This document shows positions 5,155 through 5,314 of a DNA stretch of 5,314 bases, piece by piece; position 1 is the first letter of the stretch; each line of letters opens with the position of its first letter. The stretch spans positions 1 through 5,314 of the forward strand of contig JARDZO010000434.1 of the NCBI GenBank assembly GCA_029240815.1, written 5' to 3'. The notes below the pieces were generated by a model. The model was not told where the DNA came from, made no database searches, and worked only from the letters and a program-made list of their open reading frames with translations. The DNA comes from Brevibacillus sp. GTDB taxonomy: Bacteria > Bacillota > Bacilli > Brevibacillales > Brevibacillaceae. Made by a program: the position numbers and the translations under genes.

Positions 5155-5314
5155 TTGTACAAATGTGATGCGGATGTGCTGATTCTCACGGCACACCGTC
5201 AACTCTACAGTTTCTGTCAAGATGTCCGCATAGCTGTAAGAAACCCGCTCGAAAAGTTGATCATCGTCTAGCTTTACTACAAATACTGATGGGTATGTTT
5301 CTTCGAGGATGCCA
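5149..5314 (-). CDS. veg: Veg protein, C-terminal part (partial)
   Basis: Partial at its 5' end: 54 residues and the stop are present, where B. subtilis Veg is about 86. The fragment begins [18 protein letters not shown] and continues [20 protein letters not shown], close to the B. subtilis Veg C-terminal half; the last 15 or so residues ([14 protein letters not shown]) differ. Veg is a small, strongly expressed protein reported in B. subtilis to promote biofilm formation by countering SinR. In B. subtilis veg also precedes sspF on the same strand, supporting the assignment. The stop codon lies inside the terminator stem, so the end of translation and of transcription are closely spaced. Start, ribosome binding site and promoter are outside the window. 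Confidence 0.93.
   Translation of the reverse strand, partial: GILEETYPSVFVVKLDDDQLFERVSYSYADILTETVELTVCRENQHIRITFVQQ

Overview
The window looks like chromosomal DNA from an endospore-forming Firmicute, most likely Brevibacillus or a close relative in the Paenibacillaceae. The evidence is a conserved block on the minus strand, veg - sspF - ispE - purR - ridA(yabJ) - spoVG - glmU, which matches the Bacillus subtilis order, with proteins close to but clearly distinct from those of B. subtilis. The genus is an inference from remembered protein similarity. The spore genes (sspF, spoVG) and strong GGAGG-type ribosome binding sites support an endospore former.

Layout from right to left, which is the direction of transcription for all genes but one: the 3' part of veg (5149-5314) with its terminator; sspF (4763-4945) with its terminator; ispE (3630-4508, GTG start); purR (2750-3574); ridA (2273-2656); spoVG (1865-2152) behind a sigma-H-like promoter; and the 5' part of glmU (1-599) behind a good sigma-A promoter. 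One gene breaks the block. A COG0523/CobW-family metal-associated GTPase (797-1810, plus strand) lies between spoVG and glmU. It is divergent from glmU and convergent with spoVG, and shares a hairpin terminator with spoVG.

The genes serve cell envelope and isoprenoid precursor supply (glmU, ispE), purine control (purR, with ridA/yabJ), and sporulation or biofilm development (spoVG, sspF, veg). The GTPase probably serves metal homeostasis.

The most unusual content is between the genes. A repeat of about 80 bp occurs three times (2677-2757, 4638-4722, 5041-5119) in three different gaps of the minus-strand block, always in the same orientation. Each copy can fold into two hairpins, joined by a conserved linker around AGTGYARCT and followed by a short T-run. 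Where stem pairing deviates from Watson-Crick, the deviation is a G-U wobble only in minus-strand RNA, so the element may act as RNA. The copy at 2677-2757 supplies the purR stop codon and ends 2 nt before the ridA ribosome binding site.
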